64,000 bases of DNA, from NCBI RefSeq assembly GCF_042477335.2, contig NC_091246.1, positions 255,425,501-255,489,500 on the forward strand, written 5' to 3'. The position numbers and the translations under genes were made by a program. Below the pieces are notes generated by a model. That model saw nothing but the letters and a program-made list of their open reading frames with translations. It did not search any database and was not told the DNA's origin. Source of the stretch: Ovis canadensis. Its lineage: Eukaryota; Chordata; Mammalia; Artiodactyla; Bovidae. Below, piece after piece: positions 11,040 to 23,640 of the stretch; the stretch's first letter is position 1; the number at the start of each line of letters is the position of its first letter.

Positions 11040-11200
11040 TGCAGCATCGATGGAGGAGGGGTCTCATTTCTCCCCACACTCTCCACCCTTGGTTCTTTGT
11101 AGCGTGTTTGACAGTGGCCATTCTGACCGGTGTGAGGTGATACCTCATTGTAGTTTTGATTTGGATTTCTCTAGTATTTAGCAAGCCTGACATCATTTCC
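11040..11200 (-). mobile_element. Short L1 fragment, antisense
   Basis: 'ggccattctgaccggtgtgaggtgatacctcattgtagttttgatttggatttctctag' is a reverse-complement L1 ORF2 C-terminal stretch, matching about 41310-41370 of the full-length L1. Confidence 0.7.
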
Positions 11201-11402
11201 TGTGATTTTTTAAAAGGGTATGAGTGAAACCTCTTGCAACTGACTTCTTGAATGTCTGCCCTGTTTTTCGATGAACACTCCTAGAACGTTTCTTGAGGGC
11301 AGCTGACAACCACACAGGCCTTCTGAATATGAAGTGTCCATCAGCACAGCTTTTAACGCTGTTAGTATGGAAAATGGCCACGGAGGGCAGCATTTCTTCA
11401 TC

Positions 11403-12075
11403 ATTTTAGTTCAGTCGCTCAGTCGTGTCCGACTCTTTGAGACCCCATGGACTGCAGCACTCCAGGCCTCCCAGTCCATCACCAACTCCCAGAGTTTACC
11501 CAAACTCATGTCCATTCAGTCGGTGATGCCATCCAGCCGTTTCATCTTCTGTTGTCCCCTTCTCCTCCTGCCTTGATACTTTCAAAGCATCCGGGGCTTT
11601 TCCAAGGAGTCTGTTCTTTGCATGAGGTGGCCAAAGCACTGGAGTTTCAGCTTCAACATCAGTCCTTCCAATGAATATTCAGGACTGATTTCCTTTAGGA
11701 TGGACTGGTTGGATCTCCTTGCAGCCCAAGGGACTCTCAAGAGTCTTCTCCAACACCACATTCAAAAGCATCAGTTCTTTGGTGCTCAGCTTTCTTTATA
11801 GTCCAGCTCTCACATCCATCCATGACTACTGGAAAAACCATAGCTTTGACAAGATGGGCCTTTGTTGGCAACGTAATGTCTCTGCTTTTTAATATGCTCA
11901 GTTGGTCATAACTTTTCTTCCAAGGTGCAAGCGTCTTTTAATTTCATGGCTGCAGTCACCATCTGCAGTGGTTTTGGAGTCCCCAAAAATAAAGTCTGCC
12001 ACTGTTTCCTCATCTACTTGCCATGCAGGGATGGGACCAGATGCCATGATCTTAGTTGTTTGAATATTGAGTTTT
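11403..12075 (-). mobile_element. BovB copy B, segment 1 (3' end)
   Basis: The BovB 3' terminus ('gttcagtcgctcagtcgtgtccgactctttgagacccc') is at the left. The element reads leftwards and is cut at 12075 by the SH3BGRL retrocopy. The last 15 bases (TGAATATTGAGTTTT, 12061-12075) are repeated at 13797-13811, where BovB resumes. Confidence 0.9.
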
Positions 12076-14397
<2,322 letters not shown>

Positions 14398-15694
14398 TGC
14401 CGGGAGCCAGTGTGAGGAATCCCGCCCGTGACAAGGTCATGAGGAAGGAAGCTGACATACGCAAGGCGTGCTCAGACTTCAGGGACCCCTCTGGAAATTC
14501 CTAAGCATGTACCCCAACAAAAATCTGCCGGCTTTTGTGCTCTGCTTTTCCACTCTTTTGACATTTTCTGGGAAGTCAATTTAGGGCTTTAGTCTTTTGC
14601 ATTTGAAAGAGTGTTTCAATCTAAATACCCCTCTGATGGCTTTCTAGCCTGCCTGCAGGACTCCTACAGCTGCGCATGTGATTGTTTGAGGCCTCCTGAC
14701 CGCAGGAGGCACAGGAAGCTTAAAACATCCTAGGAATGTAGGGGCTTCCGAGGAGTCAAAATCTTTAGAATAGGACTGACTAAAGGTTTCATTTGTTGAG
14801 TCAATATTTGCTGCCAAATTTTCACATCCTTTAGTTGTAGATATAGTTAGAAAAACAAGTAGTAGACCTTGTGTTAGCAACATTAGATCTTTGAGTTAAG
14901 TACCTTCTTTGTTATATCCCACTGCACCTTTGTTCTATAGAGATGTAACTTTAACGTTAATGCTTTAAGGAGATGTAGATTAAAGAAAAACACTTCAGGG
15001 GAAACAAGATTAACATTCATTAAGGAAGAGAGCCAAAAGGTGTTAACAAGCCTCTTGGCCAGAAGATAATGTAAATCACCTGAGACCTTTTGTATACAAA
15101 ATGATGTATAGAAAGAGCCTGAGCTGCGCTACATAATCTTGTGTTACCCATTGATCTCCGTGTTTTATCAAAAGTATAAAAGGCCTTCTGAACAATAAAG
15201 GAAGGGGCCAGGGGCCAGGGGCCAGGGGCCAGGGGCCAGCTTCTTGGACCAGCTTCTCTAACTAGTCTCCCGGCCTGGTTTCTTGGGACTCTGGCTCCCC
15301 CCGTGTGTCTCTCTCTCTTTCTTCTTCTCTCTCTTTCCCTCTCTCTGCTCTTTACTTTAACTTCAGGCTGAATCTCCACCTGGAGCGCGGAGGCTCGCCA
15401 GGTCTACTTACTTGCCCTGGCTGTTAAGACCCGCGAGAAAGGGAGCTTAAGGCGAGGCACCCTTAGATATTCAAGCGGGCGCCGGTGGCCCAACGTAGAT
15501 GGTGCAAATTCCTTGTCTGGAATTTTATTGGTCTTCCGCGTAAACCAAGCTATTCAGCCCTCTTCCTCCACTTAATCTTCTTACTACACTATAGTTTCTT
15601 AATCTAATCTTTCATTAATAAATAAACAAGTCTTTCCACGCCGACGCCGTCCACCCTTCGAATTCCCTGGATCCACCGGGGCTGGACCCCGGCA
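14398..15694 (+). repeat. Provirus 5' LTR
   Basis: TGCCGGGAGCC...CCCCGGCA, 1297 bp. TATA box TATAAAA at 15175-15181 and AATAAA at 15194-15199, only about 20 bp apart, so the poly(A) signal lies at or before the start of R, as in MMTV-type LTRs. Immediately after it are five GGGGCCA heptamers (15204-15238), then a pyrimidine-rich tract. An antisense 79-codon open frame lies in U3 (14644-14883). Confidence 0.92.
15204..15238 (+). repeat. (GGGGCCA)5 heptamer array in 5' LTR
   Basis: Five exact tandem copies beginning 5 nt after the AATAAA. The 3' LTR has four (19728-19755), so the count changed after or during integration. Confidence 0.95.
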
Positions 15695-15696
15695 AG

Positions 15697-15714
15697 TGGC
15701 GCCCGGAACAGGCT
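15697..15714 (+). other. Provirus primer binding site, tRNA-Lys type
   Basis: Two bases after the LTR end, TGGCGCCCGGAACAGGC resembles the complement of the tRNA-Lys3 3' end, with one extra G. A lysine primer fits the class II assignment. Confidence 0.8.
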
Positions 15715-15733
15715 ATTCAAAGGTAGGTTCCTC

Positions 15734-15822
15734 GGAGCAAAAGCTCCCCCCGGAGCACTCTCTGTTGCTCCCCCCGGAGTGACTTAATCAGTCCCCCCGG
15801 AGTACTTATGATACTCCCCCAG
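15734..15822 (+). repeat. Repeated small hairpins in the provirus leader
   Basis: GCTCC-CCCC-GGAGC (15743-15756) can fold into a 5-bp stem with a C4 loop. Near copies follow at 15767-15780 and 15792-15804, and a weaker one near 15812, about 24 bp apart. A GAGC-AAAA-GCTC hairpin overlaps the first. They lie between the primer site and the gag remnant, where RNA packaging signals usually sit. That role is inference. Confidence 0.6.
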
Positions 15823-16057
15823 TGTTGAGCGTTCGGGACGGCTAGGACCCCACTCAGGGTGCCGCGGACCCCCCTGTAGGATAGACAGGGTGAGGAGGAG
15901 TGGGAAGTGTTCAAGGGTTTAAGAGAAACCTGGTGCTCTAGAGGTTGAAAAGAAACCTGCTATCCTAGGGTTAAAAACAAAACCCCCCTCGCCAAAGGTA
16001 AAACCTTTTGTTGAGGTAGACTTTTCTATAACTCTTAATTTTCTGACACGGGTAACA

Positions 16058-16915
16058 ATGACTCAAAACAATGACACCTCTTTATACAAGTAATTTTGTA
16101 ACTGGTAAACAAAAAAGACAAATTAAAGATTAAAAGGCTAGTGTTACGAGAGCAATGTCCTTGGTTTCCCAGAAAAGGGATTTAGATACTTGGGTAAAGC
16201 TAGGAAAACAGCTAAAAACTTATTATACTTTGCATGGGCCTGTAAATGCTTTTGCTCTGTAAAACATGATTACAAATGTTCTGGACCCCCGTCATGAGGC
16301 TGTTAGTTAGATAACCTATGGGAGAGGCTATAGCAGTTGATAGTAGTGGGTCTCCACCTTCTACGCAGATCATATTTTCTGCCATTGGCAAACAAAAGGA
16401 GACAGACTGTACTCTTCCTCCCGAGAAAGGAGGGTGCTTACAGGACGCAGCGGCCGAGCGCCCTGGAGAGCCCCCTCCCCCTCTACACAAACCAAACCTT
16501 TAAAAAAGGTATCTTATTTAAGGCGACCACTGCAACCTCTGCTTGCGCCTCCCCAGGGCTTAAAAACTCCCCACTTTATATCCAAAGCCTCCATTGCTTA
16601 AGTTTAAAAAGGATAGTGACAATATTTTTGAGCAAAAGAGCTTTTTAAACAGAGCTTGCTCCTTGCATAAAATCCCCTCAGGAGGGGCCTCACCCCCCAA
16701 AAACAAAAAAAAAAAAAAAGGGGGGGGGGAGAAAAACAGAGAAAAACAAAAATATTCGTAATAAAAAGGATTTTACAAGTGCAAAATGTTTCTCTTGAGG
16801 CCAAATAGAACATTTTTTGCCAAAATGTCCTGCTAAACAGAAACAACAACCTGTACCAAACAATCCCAGGTAGCTCAGGCCTAGACCTCAGTTCCACCAC
16901 CTCAATAATATTAAA
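16058..16915 (+). pseudogene. gag remnant of the provirus
   Basis: The position is that of gag, but no frame is open for long. A start-like ATG at about 16058 meets a stop within 13 codons. Near 16784-16836 one frame preserves the spacing of a CCHC zinc knuckle (Cys, Gly, His and final Cys are visible), with a TGA at the second cysteine position. A homopolymer-rich stretch (A-rich then G-rich, 16701-16730) suggests further frameshifts. Matrix and capsid are not recognisable. Confidence 0.6.
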
Positions 16916-16923
16916 CCCCTGAT

Positions 16924-17112
16924 GTGCCAGTTGCTCAGATTCCAATGGGAGTGGCTAGTCCCCTGCCTGAGGACATTATAAGACTTGTGCTGGGGCATAG
17001 CTTGCTTTCTTTTCAAGAAATTTCAGTAGTGTCTTGTGTAGTAGATTCTGATTATACTGAAAAAATTAAAGTTTTGATATCACCACCTGCTAAAACTGTG
17101 CAATTAAAATAA
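16924..17112 (+). pseudogene. dUTPase fragment of the provirus
   Basis: A short open frame with a dUTPase-like middle: a proline-rich 'PLPEDIIRLVLGHS' segment followed by 'VVDSDYTEKIKVL', matching the substrate-binding region of trimeric dUTPases. Betaretroviruses carry dUTPase just upstream of protease, and that is its position here. Both ends of the domain are missing. Confidence 0.7.
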
Positions 17113-17126
17113 AAATAGCACAGCTT

Positions 17127-17660
17127 TTGCTTTTACCTTATTACCAGACAAAAAAGACAGACCAAATAAAAGCCCCAGAGGATCTAGATCTAGCCTTTTG
17201 GGTGCAAAATATTGCAGCTTCTAGGCCTTTAAAAGATTTTTTAATTCAAGGATATAAAATGTCATGGCTGTTAGACAATAGACAAAACGTTTCTTGCATT
17301 GCTGGAAAAGACTGGCCCAGCTCCTGGCCCACACATACTACTGAAAATAACTTGGTGGGGATAGGAAGAGCCCCCACAGTAGCCAAAAGTGCAAAAATTT
17401 TAGATTGGCAATTTGAGGATACCTGTGGAAATTTCCAACCTTATGTAGTCCCTTCGCTCCCCCTTACCCTGTGGGGGAGAGACTTGCTATCTCAAATGGG
17501 AGTGTTACTTTTTAGCCCTGATAATAAAGTGATCTCTCAGATGTTGCATATGGGCTATGATCCATCAAAAGGATTGGGTAGACAACAGACAGAAATAATT
17601 GAGCCAATTTGCCCAACTCCTTGCAAGCTACGTGCTGGATTGGGATATCCAAATTTATAA
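17127..17660 (+). pseudogene. Aspartic protease with G-patch, inactive
   Basis: A 177-codon open frame. The C-terminal half reads as a betaretroviral protease: 'TLWGRDLLSQMGV' near residue 130, followed by a G-patch with the pattern GYDPSKGLG. The G-patch C-terminal to protease is a betaretrovirus trait. Where the catalytic Asp-Thr-Gly is expected (about residue 51) the frame reads Asp-Asn-Arg, so it could not cleave. It is the longest intact retroviral frame in the element. Confidence 0.8.
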
Positions 17661-18050
17661 TGGAGGCCAGTGTTTTTGCTGCCTACCCCATTACGTGGAT
17701 ACCTCAAGATCTGGTGTGGGTGGAACAATGGCCTCTGCCTAAGGAAAAATTACTGACATATTAATTAAAAAGATTAATTCAAGTATACTGATTTATTAAA
17801 GTGTTTAGTAAAGAGCCATCAAAAATTGTAATTCCATATAACAGACAACAACTTGATGCTTTTCAAATGTTTGATGATTGGCAGATTGCTATAGGAAATT
17901 ATTGTGATCAAATCTTGCATCATTTACCCTCACGTTTTGTTAATTCAAAAATTAAAAAGGGAGAATTTATAGTTTTTCCTCCATCAGATTTTACAACATG
18001 TTCTCTTTGTAATAAGTTGAATGCTGATTCATTTGGAACAGTAAAATAAA
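17661..18050 (+). pseudogene. pol remnant: start of RT joined to a connection-like segment
   Basis: Just after protease, a frame resembles the first RT residues ('VWVEQWPLPKEK'), then breaks. The open frame at 17801-18049 begins with a segment resembling the RT connection region ('KIVIPYNRQQ', 'DDWQIAIGNY'). The RT palm with its catalytic motif, RNase H and integrase are not present between them or after, so a large deletion removed most of pol. The distal half of this frame is not recognised and could be env-derived. Confidence 0.5.
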
Positions 18051-18109
18051 AAGCCATTGGTAAAGCAAAAAGATCTTCTCCAGATAACAAAAAGATCCCG
18101 ACCCAGAAT

Positions 18110-18900
18110 TTACTGCCGGTCGAGGAAGTGTTTAAATTTTTTCCACAGGGCGCAGATTCGTCAATTTGGATCCTGGACAGACTGATTCTCCACAAAAGAA
18201 AAAGGGAACTTCTCTGCCGCCACCGCCGCGGGAAACAGCCGCGCGTGATGGCAGGAGAGGCAAAATAAACATCAAGATCCCTGCGGGACTGACAGCTGCT
18301 GCAGCGCAAACTCCAACCAGAAAATGACTCTATTTACTCTATTTTGGCTTGTCTATCCTCTCCTTATGTTTTTCTTTTCACCAATGATTCCAGAAAACTT
18401 AACGTACCTAATGTAATGACTTGTGAACCATGGATGCTTTCATCTTGCTTAACTCCTCAAAATAATGTCTGCTCTTTTGTGGTTTTAAAGATGTCCTGTA
18501 ACTGTAACAACTTATTGATATGATAATTATGTTCTTGCTGTGTTACAACAACTGTATGGCAGCAATCATTGACTCAACAAGTGTAAATGCCCAATATGTT
18601 AAAAAATCAAGTTTTAAGTGTTTTAAAACAACTCAGCTATTAGTTTAGACTTAGGGAAACTTCATAATCAGATTCAGACCTTGGAACACTCTCTATTAGA
18701 TTTTACCGCCACAGGAGAAGCCAATGACTTTCTCCACACTTTCTCTAACTTCATTTCTGGAAAGACTATTCTGTCTACTGTTTATAACCTTGCTCCTCGT
18801 AATCATTCTTCCCTGTATTGTCTAGATTCTTCGGCAGAGCATTCGGAATCTCGCGACCGAACTGCACCTGATTTTAAACATAAATAATTAATTATTAAAA
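18110..18900 (+). pseudogene. env remnants of the provirus
   Basis: An arginine-rich, GC-rich stretch (about 18180-18300) is followed by a hydrophobic leader-like run after the ATG at 18324. Surface-subunit coding is mostly absent. Near 18690-18825 a transmembrane-subunit-like helix and a hydrophobic run ending in a stop are visible in different frames. The arrangement fits a betaretroviral env with a long N-terminal leader, but identification is by position and composition only. All parts are broken. Confidence 0.45.
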
Positions 18901-18915
18901 TTAAAAAGGGTGAGA
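18896..18915 (+). other. Polypurine tract of the provirus
   Basis: The A/G-rich run 'aaaattaaaaagggtgaga' directly precedes the 3' LTR, as needed for plus-strand priming. Confidence 0.75.
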
Positions 18916-20207
18916 TGCCGGGAGCCAGTGTGAGGAATCCCGCCCGTGACAAGGTCATGAGGAAGGAAGCTGACATACGCAAGGCGTGCTCAGACTTCAG
19001 GGACCCCTCTGGAAATTCCTAAGCATGTACCCCAACAAAAATCTGCCGGCTTTTGTGCTCTGCTTTTCCACTCTTCTGACATTTTCTGGAAAAAGTCAAT
19101 TCAGGGCTTTAGTCTTCTGCATTTAAAAGAGTGTTTCAATCCAAAAAACCCTCTGATGGCTTTCTAGCCTGCCTGCAGGACTCCTACAGCTGCGCATGTG
19201 ATTGTTTGAGGCCTCCTGACCGCAGGAGGCACAGGAAGCTTAAAACATCCTAGGAATGTAGGGGCTTCCGAGGAGTCAAAATCTTTAGAATAGGACTGAC
19301 TAAAGGTTTCATTTGTTGAGTCAATATTTGCTGCCAAATTTTCACATCCTTTAGTTGTAGATATAGTTAGAAAAACAAGTAGTAGACCTTGTGTTAGCAA
19401 CATTAGATCTTTGAGTTAAGTACCTTCTTTGTTATATCCCACTGCACCTTTGTTCTATAGAGATGTAACTTTAATGTTAATGCTTTAAGGAGATGTAGAT
19501 TAAAGAAAAACACTTCAGGGGAAACAAGATTAACATTCATTAAGGAAGAGAGCCAAAAGGTGTTAACAAGCCTCTTGGCCAGAAGATAATGTAAATCACC
19601 TGAGACCTTTTGTATACAAAATGATGTATAGAAAGAGCCTGAGCTGCGAACGCTACATAATCTTGTGTTACCCATTGATCTCCGTGTTTTATCAAAAGTA
19701 TAAAAGGCCTTCTGAACAATAAAGGAAGGGGCCAGGGGCCAGGGGCCAGGGGCCAGCTTCTTGGACCAGCTTCTCTAACTAGTCTCCCGGCCTGGTTTCT
19801 TGGGACTCTGGCTCCCCCCGTGTCTCTCTCTCTCTTCTTCTCTCCCTTTCCCTCTCTCTGCTCTTTACTTTAACTTCAGGCTGAATCTCCACCTGGGGCG
19901 CGGAGGCTCACCAGGTCTACTTACTTGCCCTGGCTGTTAAGACCCGCGAGAAAGGGAGCTTAAGGCGAGGCACCCTTAGATATTCAAGCGGGCGCCGGTG
20001 GCCCAACATAGATGGTGCAAATTCCTTGTCTGGAATTTTATTGGTCTTCCGCGTAAACCAAGCTATTCAGCCCTCTTCCTCCACTTAATCTTCTTACTAC
20101 ACTATAGTTTCTTAATCTAATCTTTCATTAATAAATAAACAAGTCTTTCCACGCTGACGCTGTCCACCCTTCGAATTCCCTGGATCCACCGGGGCTGGAC
20201 CCCGGCA
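18916..20207 (+). repeat. Provirus 3' LTR
   Basis: 1292 bp, TG...CA, near-identical to the 5' LTR. TATAAAA is at 19699-19705 and AATAAA at 19718-19723, with four GGGGCCA heptamers. Differences from the 5' LTR cluster at 19075-19150 and around the pyrimidine tract. The antisense 79-codon frame is preserved at 19164-19403. Confidence 0.92.
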
Positions 20208-20780
20208 ATTGTGTAGTAGTTTAAACGTTATTTTGCATTGCCTTTCTTTGGGACTGAAATGAAAACTGACCTTTTCCAGTCCTGTGGCCACTGCTGAGTT
20301 TTCCAAATTTGCTGGCATATTGAGTGCAGCACTTTCATAGCATCATCTTTTAGAATTTGAAATAGCTCAACTGGAATTCCATCACCTCCTCTAGCTTTGT
20401 TTGTAGTGATGCTTCCTAAGGCCCACTTGACTTCACATTCCAGGATGTCTGGCTCTAGGTAAGTGATCACACCATCGTGATTATCCGGGTCATGAAAATC
20501 GTTTTTTGTACAGTTCTTCTGTGTATTCTTGCCACCTCTTCTTAATATCTTCTACTTCTGTTAGGTCCATACCACTTCTGTCCTTTATTGAGCACATATT
20601 TGCATGAAGTTTTCCGTTGGTATCTCTAATTTTCTTGAAGAGATCTCTAGTCTTTCCCATTCTATTGTTTTCCTCTATTTCTTTGCGTTGATCTCTGAGG
20701 AAGGCTTTCTTATCTCTTCCTGCTATTCTTTGGAACTCTGCATTCAGATGCTTATACATTTCCTTTTCTCCTTTGCTTTT
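20208..20780 (-). mobile_element. BovB copy B, segment 3
   Basis: BovB continues directly from 14397: a decayed N-terminal RT region in antisense frames at 20228-20470 ('EVKWALGSITTNKARGGDGIPVELF') and 20490-20798. It is cut at 20780 by another retrocopy. Its last 15 bases (TTCTCCTTTGCTTTT, 20766-20780) recur at 22264-22278. Confidence 0.9.
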
Positions 20781-21225
20781 TTTTCTTAACAACATCATGA
20801 TTTATTAAAGCACAGGATTCTGTACAACAAAGGGCCTTAACAGTTGTCTATTCTCAGCCAAACTTCTTTATAAGTTAGTTTCTCTTAATAAAAAACATGT
20901 TATACTTTAAATTAGTAATTTAACTGATGAGGAAGTTACCATAATACCTATTTTAACATTGAACCAATCTAACCAGCTATTTGACATTAATGTAAAATCC
21001 TGACATAGAATTTGATTTAAAACTTCTCAAAATAAATTCATTAAAGTAGGTTCCCTGTGAAAATATGTAAGAACGAAAGCTAGCATAATAGCAGGTGCAG
21101 TTTTTATATTTTATTAACTGTAGAAGATAGTTTTAAAAAGAGTCTAATAGAGACATTACTGTGAAAAGCTGATGAGATTTACAGTCTTAAAGACAAACAC
21201 CAACACAGAAAGGAGATTGTGTCAG

Positions 21226-22012
21226 TTCCGTTCAGTTCAGTCGCTCAGTCGTGTCCGACTCTTTGCGACCCCATGAATTGCAGCATGCCAGGCCTCCCTG
21301 TCCATCACCAACTCCCGGAGTTCACCCAGACTCATGTCCATTGAGTTGGTGATGCCATCCAGCCATCTCATCCTCTGTTGTCCCCTTCTCCTCCCGCCCC
21401 CAATCCCTCCCAGCATCAGAGTCTTTTCCAATGAGTCAACCCTTCACTTGAGGTGGCCAAAGTCCTGGAGTTCCAGCTTTAGCATCAGTCCTTCCAATGA
21501 ACTCCCAGGTCTGATCTCCTTCAGAATGGACTGGTTGGATCTCCTTGCAGTCCAAGGGACTCTCAAGAGTCTTCTCCAACACCACAGTTCAAAAGCATCA
21601 ATTCTTTGGCGCTCAGCTTTCTTCACAGTCCAACTCTCACATCCATACATGACCACTGGGAAAACCATAGCCTTGACTAGATGGACCTTAGTTGCCAAAG
21701 TAATGTCTCTGCTTTGTAATATGCTATCTAGGATGGTCATAACTTTCCTTCCAAGGAGTAAGCGTCTTTTAATTTCATGGCTACAATCACCATCTGCAGT
21801 GATTTTGGAGATCCCCAAATTAAAGTCTGACACTGTTTCTACTGTTTCCCCATCTATTTCCCATGAAGTGATGGGACCAGGTGCCATTATCTTAGTTTTC
21901 TGAATGGTAAGCTTTAAGCCAACTTTTTCTCTCTCCTCTTTCACTTTTAGCAGGAGGCTTTTTAGTTCCTCTTCACCTTCTGCCATAAGCGTGGTGTCAT
22001 CTGCATATCTAA
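21226..22012 (-). mobile_element. BovB fragment carried inside the retrocopied UTR
   Basis: Starts at the BovB 3' end ('gttcagttcagtcgctcagtcgtgtccgactc') and reaches the RT catalytic region near 22000, where it stops ('gtgtcatctgcatatct'). A 180-codon frame at 21444-21986 (minus) preserves the C-terminal RT/thumb part. It lies in the same orientation as the BovB it is nested in. Confidence 0.88.
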
Positions 22013-22125
22013 AAGTCCATTAATTCTACATTTAAGAGGATCATTTCTTTACGTAAGCACAATCTCATTTATAGATTACACATGATATGTAGTTTAGGAT
22101 CCATCTACATTATGCTTGTAACTGC

Positions 22126-22263
22126 ATGCTGCTGCTGCCTCCACTGCTGTCACTACAGTCGTGTCCGACTCTGTGTGACGCCATGGACTGCAGCCTACCA
22201 TGCTCCTCCGTCCATGGGATTTTCCAGGCAAGTGTACTGGAGTGGGTTGCCATTGCCTTCCCC
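22126..22263 (-). mobile_element. Bov-A SINE monomer, antisense
   Basis: 'ctgctgctgcctcc...gtcgtgtccgactctgtgtgac...ccatgggattttccaggcaag...gagtgggttgccattgccttc' is the reverse complement of one Bov-A unit. It forms the 5' end of the retrocopied transcript. Confidence 0.85.
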
Positions 22264-23133
22264 TTCTCCTTTGCTTTTCGCTTCTCTTCTTTTCACAGCT
22301 ATTTGTGAGGCCTCCTTAGACAGCCATTTTTCCGTTTTGCATTTCTTTTTCTTGGGGATGGTCTTGCTCCTTGTCTCCTGTACAATGTCACAAACCTCTG
22401 TCCATAGTTCATCGGACACTCTGTCTATCAGATCTAGGCCCTTAAATCTATTTCTCACTTCCACTGTATAATCATAAGGGATTGGATTTAGGTCATACTT
22501 GAATGGTCTAGTGGTTGTCCCCACTTTCTTAAATTTAAGTCTAGATTTGGCAATAAGGAGTTTCTGATATGAGCCGCAGCCAGCTCCCAGCCTTGTTTTT
22601 GCTGACTGTATAGAACTTCTCCATCTTTGCCTGCAAAGAATATAATCAATCTGATTTCCATGTTGGTAATCTGGTGATGTCCATTTGTAGAGTCTTCTCT
22701 TGTGTTGTTGGAAGAGGGTGTTTGCTATGACCAGTGTGTTTTCTTGGGAAACTCTGTCAGACTTTGCCCTGCTTCATTCTGTAATCCAAGGCCAAATTTG
22801 CCTGTTAATCCAGGTATTTCTTGATTTCCTACTCTTCCATTCCAGTCCCCTAAAATGAAAAGGACATCTTTTTTGGGTGTTAGTACTAAAAGGTCTTTTA
22901 GGTTTTCATAGAACCATTCAACTTCAGCTTCTTCAGTATTACTGGTCAGGGCAAAGACTTGGATAACTGGGATATTGAATAGCTTGCCTTGGAAATGAAC
23001 AGACATCATTGTGTTGTTTTTGATATTGCATGCAAGAACTGTATGTTGAACTCTATTGTTGACTATGATGGCTACTCCATTTTTTCTAAGGGATTCCTGC
23101 CCACAGTAGTAGATATAATGGTCATCTGAGTTA
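22264..23133 (-). mobile_element. BovB copy B, segment 4 (endonuclease region)
   Basis: The 5'-most surviving part of copy B. The antisense frame at 22725-23144 encodes part of the AP-like endonuclease ('FILGDWNGRVGNQEIPG'), with a decayed RT linker at 22195-22524. Similarity stops at about 23133 ('gagtta'), so the element lacks its 5' end. Segments 1-4 together make about 2.7 kb of BovB spread over 11.7 kb. Confidence 0.88.
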
Positions 23134-23640
23134 TGCATTGTCAAATAAACATGTCAGTTTCTGTAAGTTCAACATAAAAAATGGAGAAGAGTGCACTGCA
23201 GTGAGAAGAAATATACAAATATTAAAATCATCTAGTGAATGGTATCTGGCAAAAAAATTACCTTCTATGTACTAAAGCACTAAATTTATTATTTTTTTTT
23301 TGAAATGCCTGGGTATTAAAAGCTAAAAGCTGGTTTTCTCAAAACATAAAAAAAACTGACAAGCCTGAAGTGTGACTAATAAAGAAAAAAAATGTAGGAG
23401 GGCCCTTAGAATAATGTCAGAAATGAAAAAGGAGACAGTACAACAGCTATCAAGGAAATATAGTGGACTATGAGATTACTGCAAATAACTGATCCCCAAA
23501 AACAGATAACCTAGAAGAAATAGACATATTCTTTGAAAAGTACAATCTACCAACACTAAACCATTAAGAATTAGAAAATCTGAGCAGACCAAAGACAAGC
23601 AATAAATGAAATGATAAAAGACGATCAAATATAAAAGTCA
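23134..23640 (+). mobile_element. Old L1 fragment, sense (part of interval)
   Basis: From about 23450 on, 'ctagaagaaatagacatattctttgaaaagtacaatctacca' and 'agaaaatctgagcagacca' resemble diverged sense L1 ORF2. The earlier part (23134-23440) is AT-rich and unassigned. Confidence 0.5.

Larger units (their letters stand above)
14398..20207 (+). mobile_element. Defective class II (betaretrovirus-like) provirus
   Basis: A two-LTR endogenous provirus, 5.8 kb, with LTRs of 1297 and 1292 bp and an exact 6-bp target duplication (ATTGTG). A lysine-tRNA-type primer site, a dUTPase remnant, a protease with a G-patch tail, and env traces place it with betaretrovirus-like ERVs, and the long LTRs recall the MMTV group. 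The internal region is only about 3.2 kb: most of the reverse transcriptase and integrase and large parts of gag and env are missing, and the remaining frames carry stops. By eye the two LTRs differ at roughly fifteen substitutions plus four small indels, so the insertion is fairly recent but not current. It cannot encode a functional virus. Confidence 0.92.
20781..22263 (-). mobile_element. Retrocopied 3' UTR of an unidentified mRNA
   Basis: On the minus strand the 3' end shows an AATAAA signal (about 20803) and then a short A-rich tail against the target site. An exact 15-bp duplication flanks the insert (20766-20780 and 22264-22278). The insert holds unique AT-rich sequence (20781-21225), a BovB piece, about 110 bp more, and a Bov-A SINE at its 5' end. 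This reads as a 5'-truncated cDNA of a transcript whose 3' UTR contained both repeats. I do not recognise the parent gene. Confidence 0.75.
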
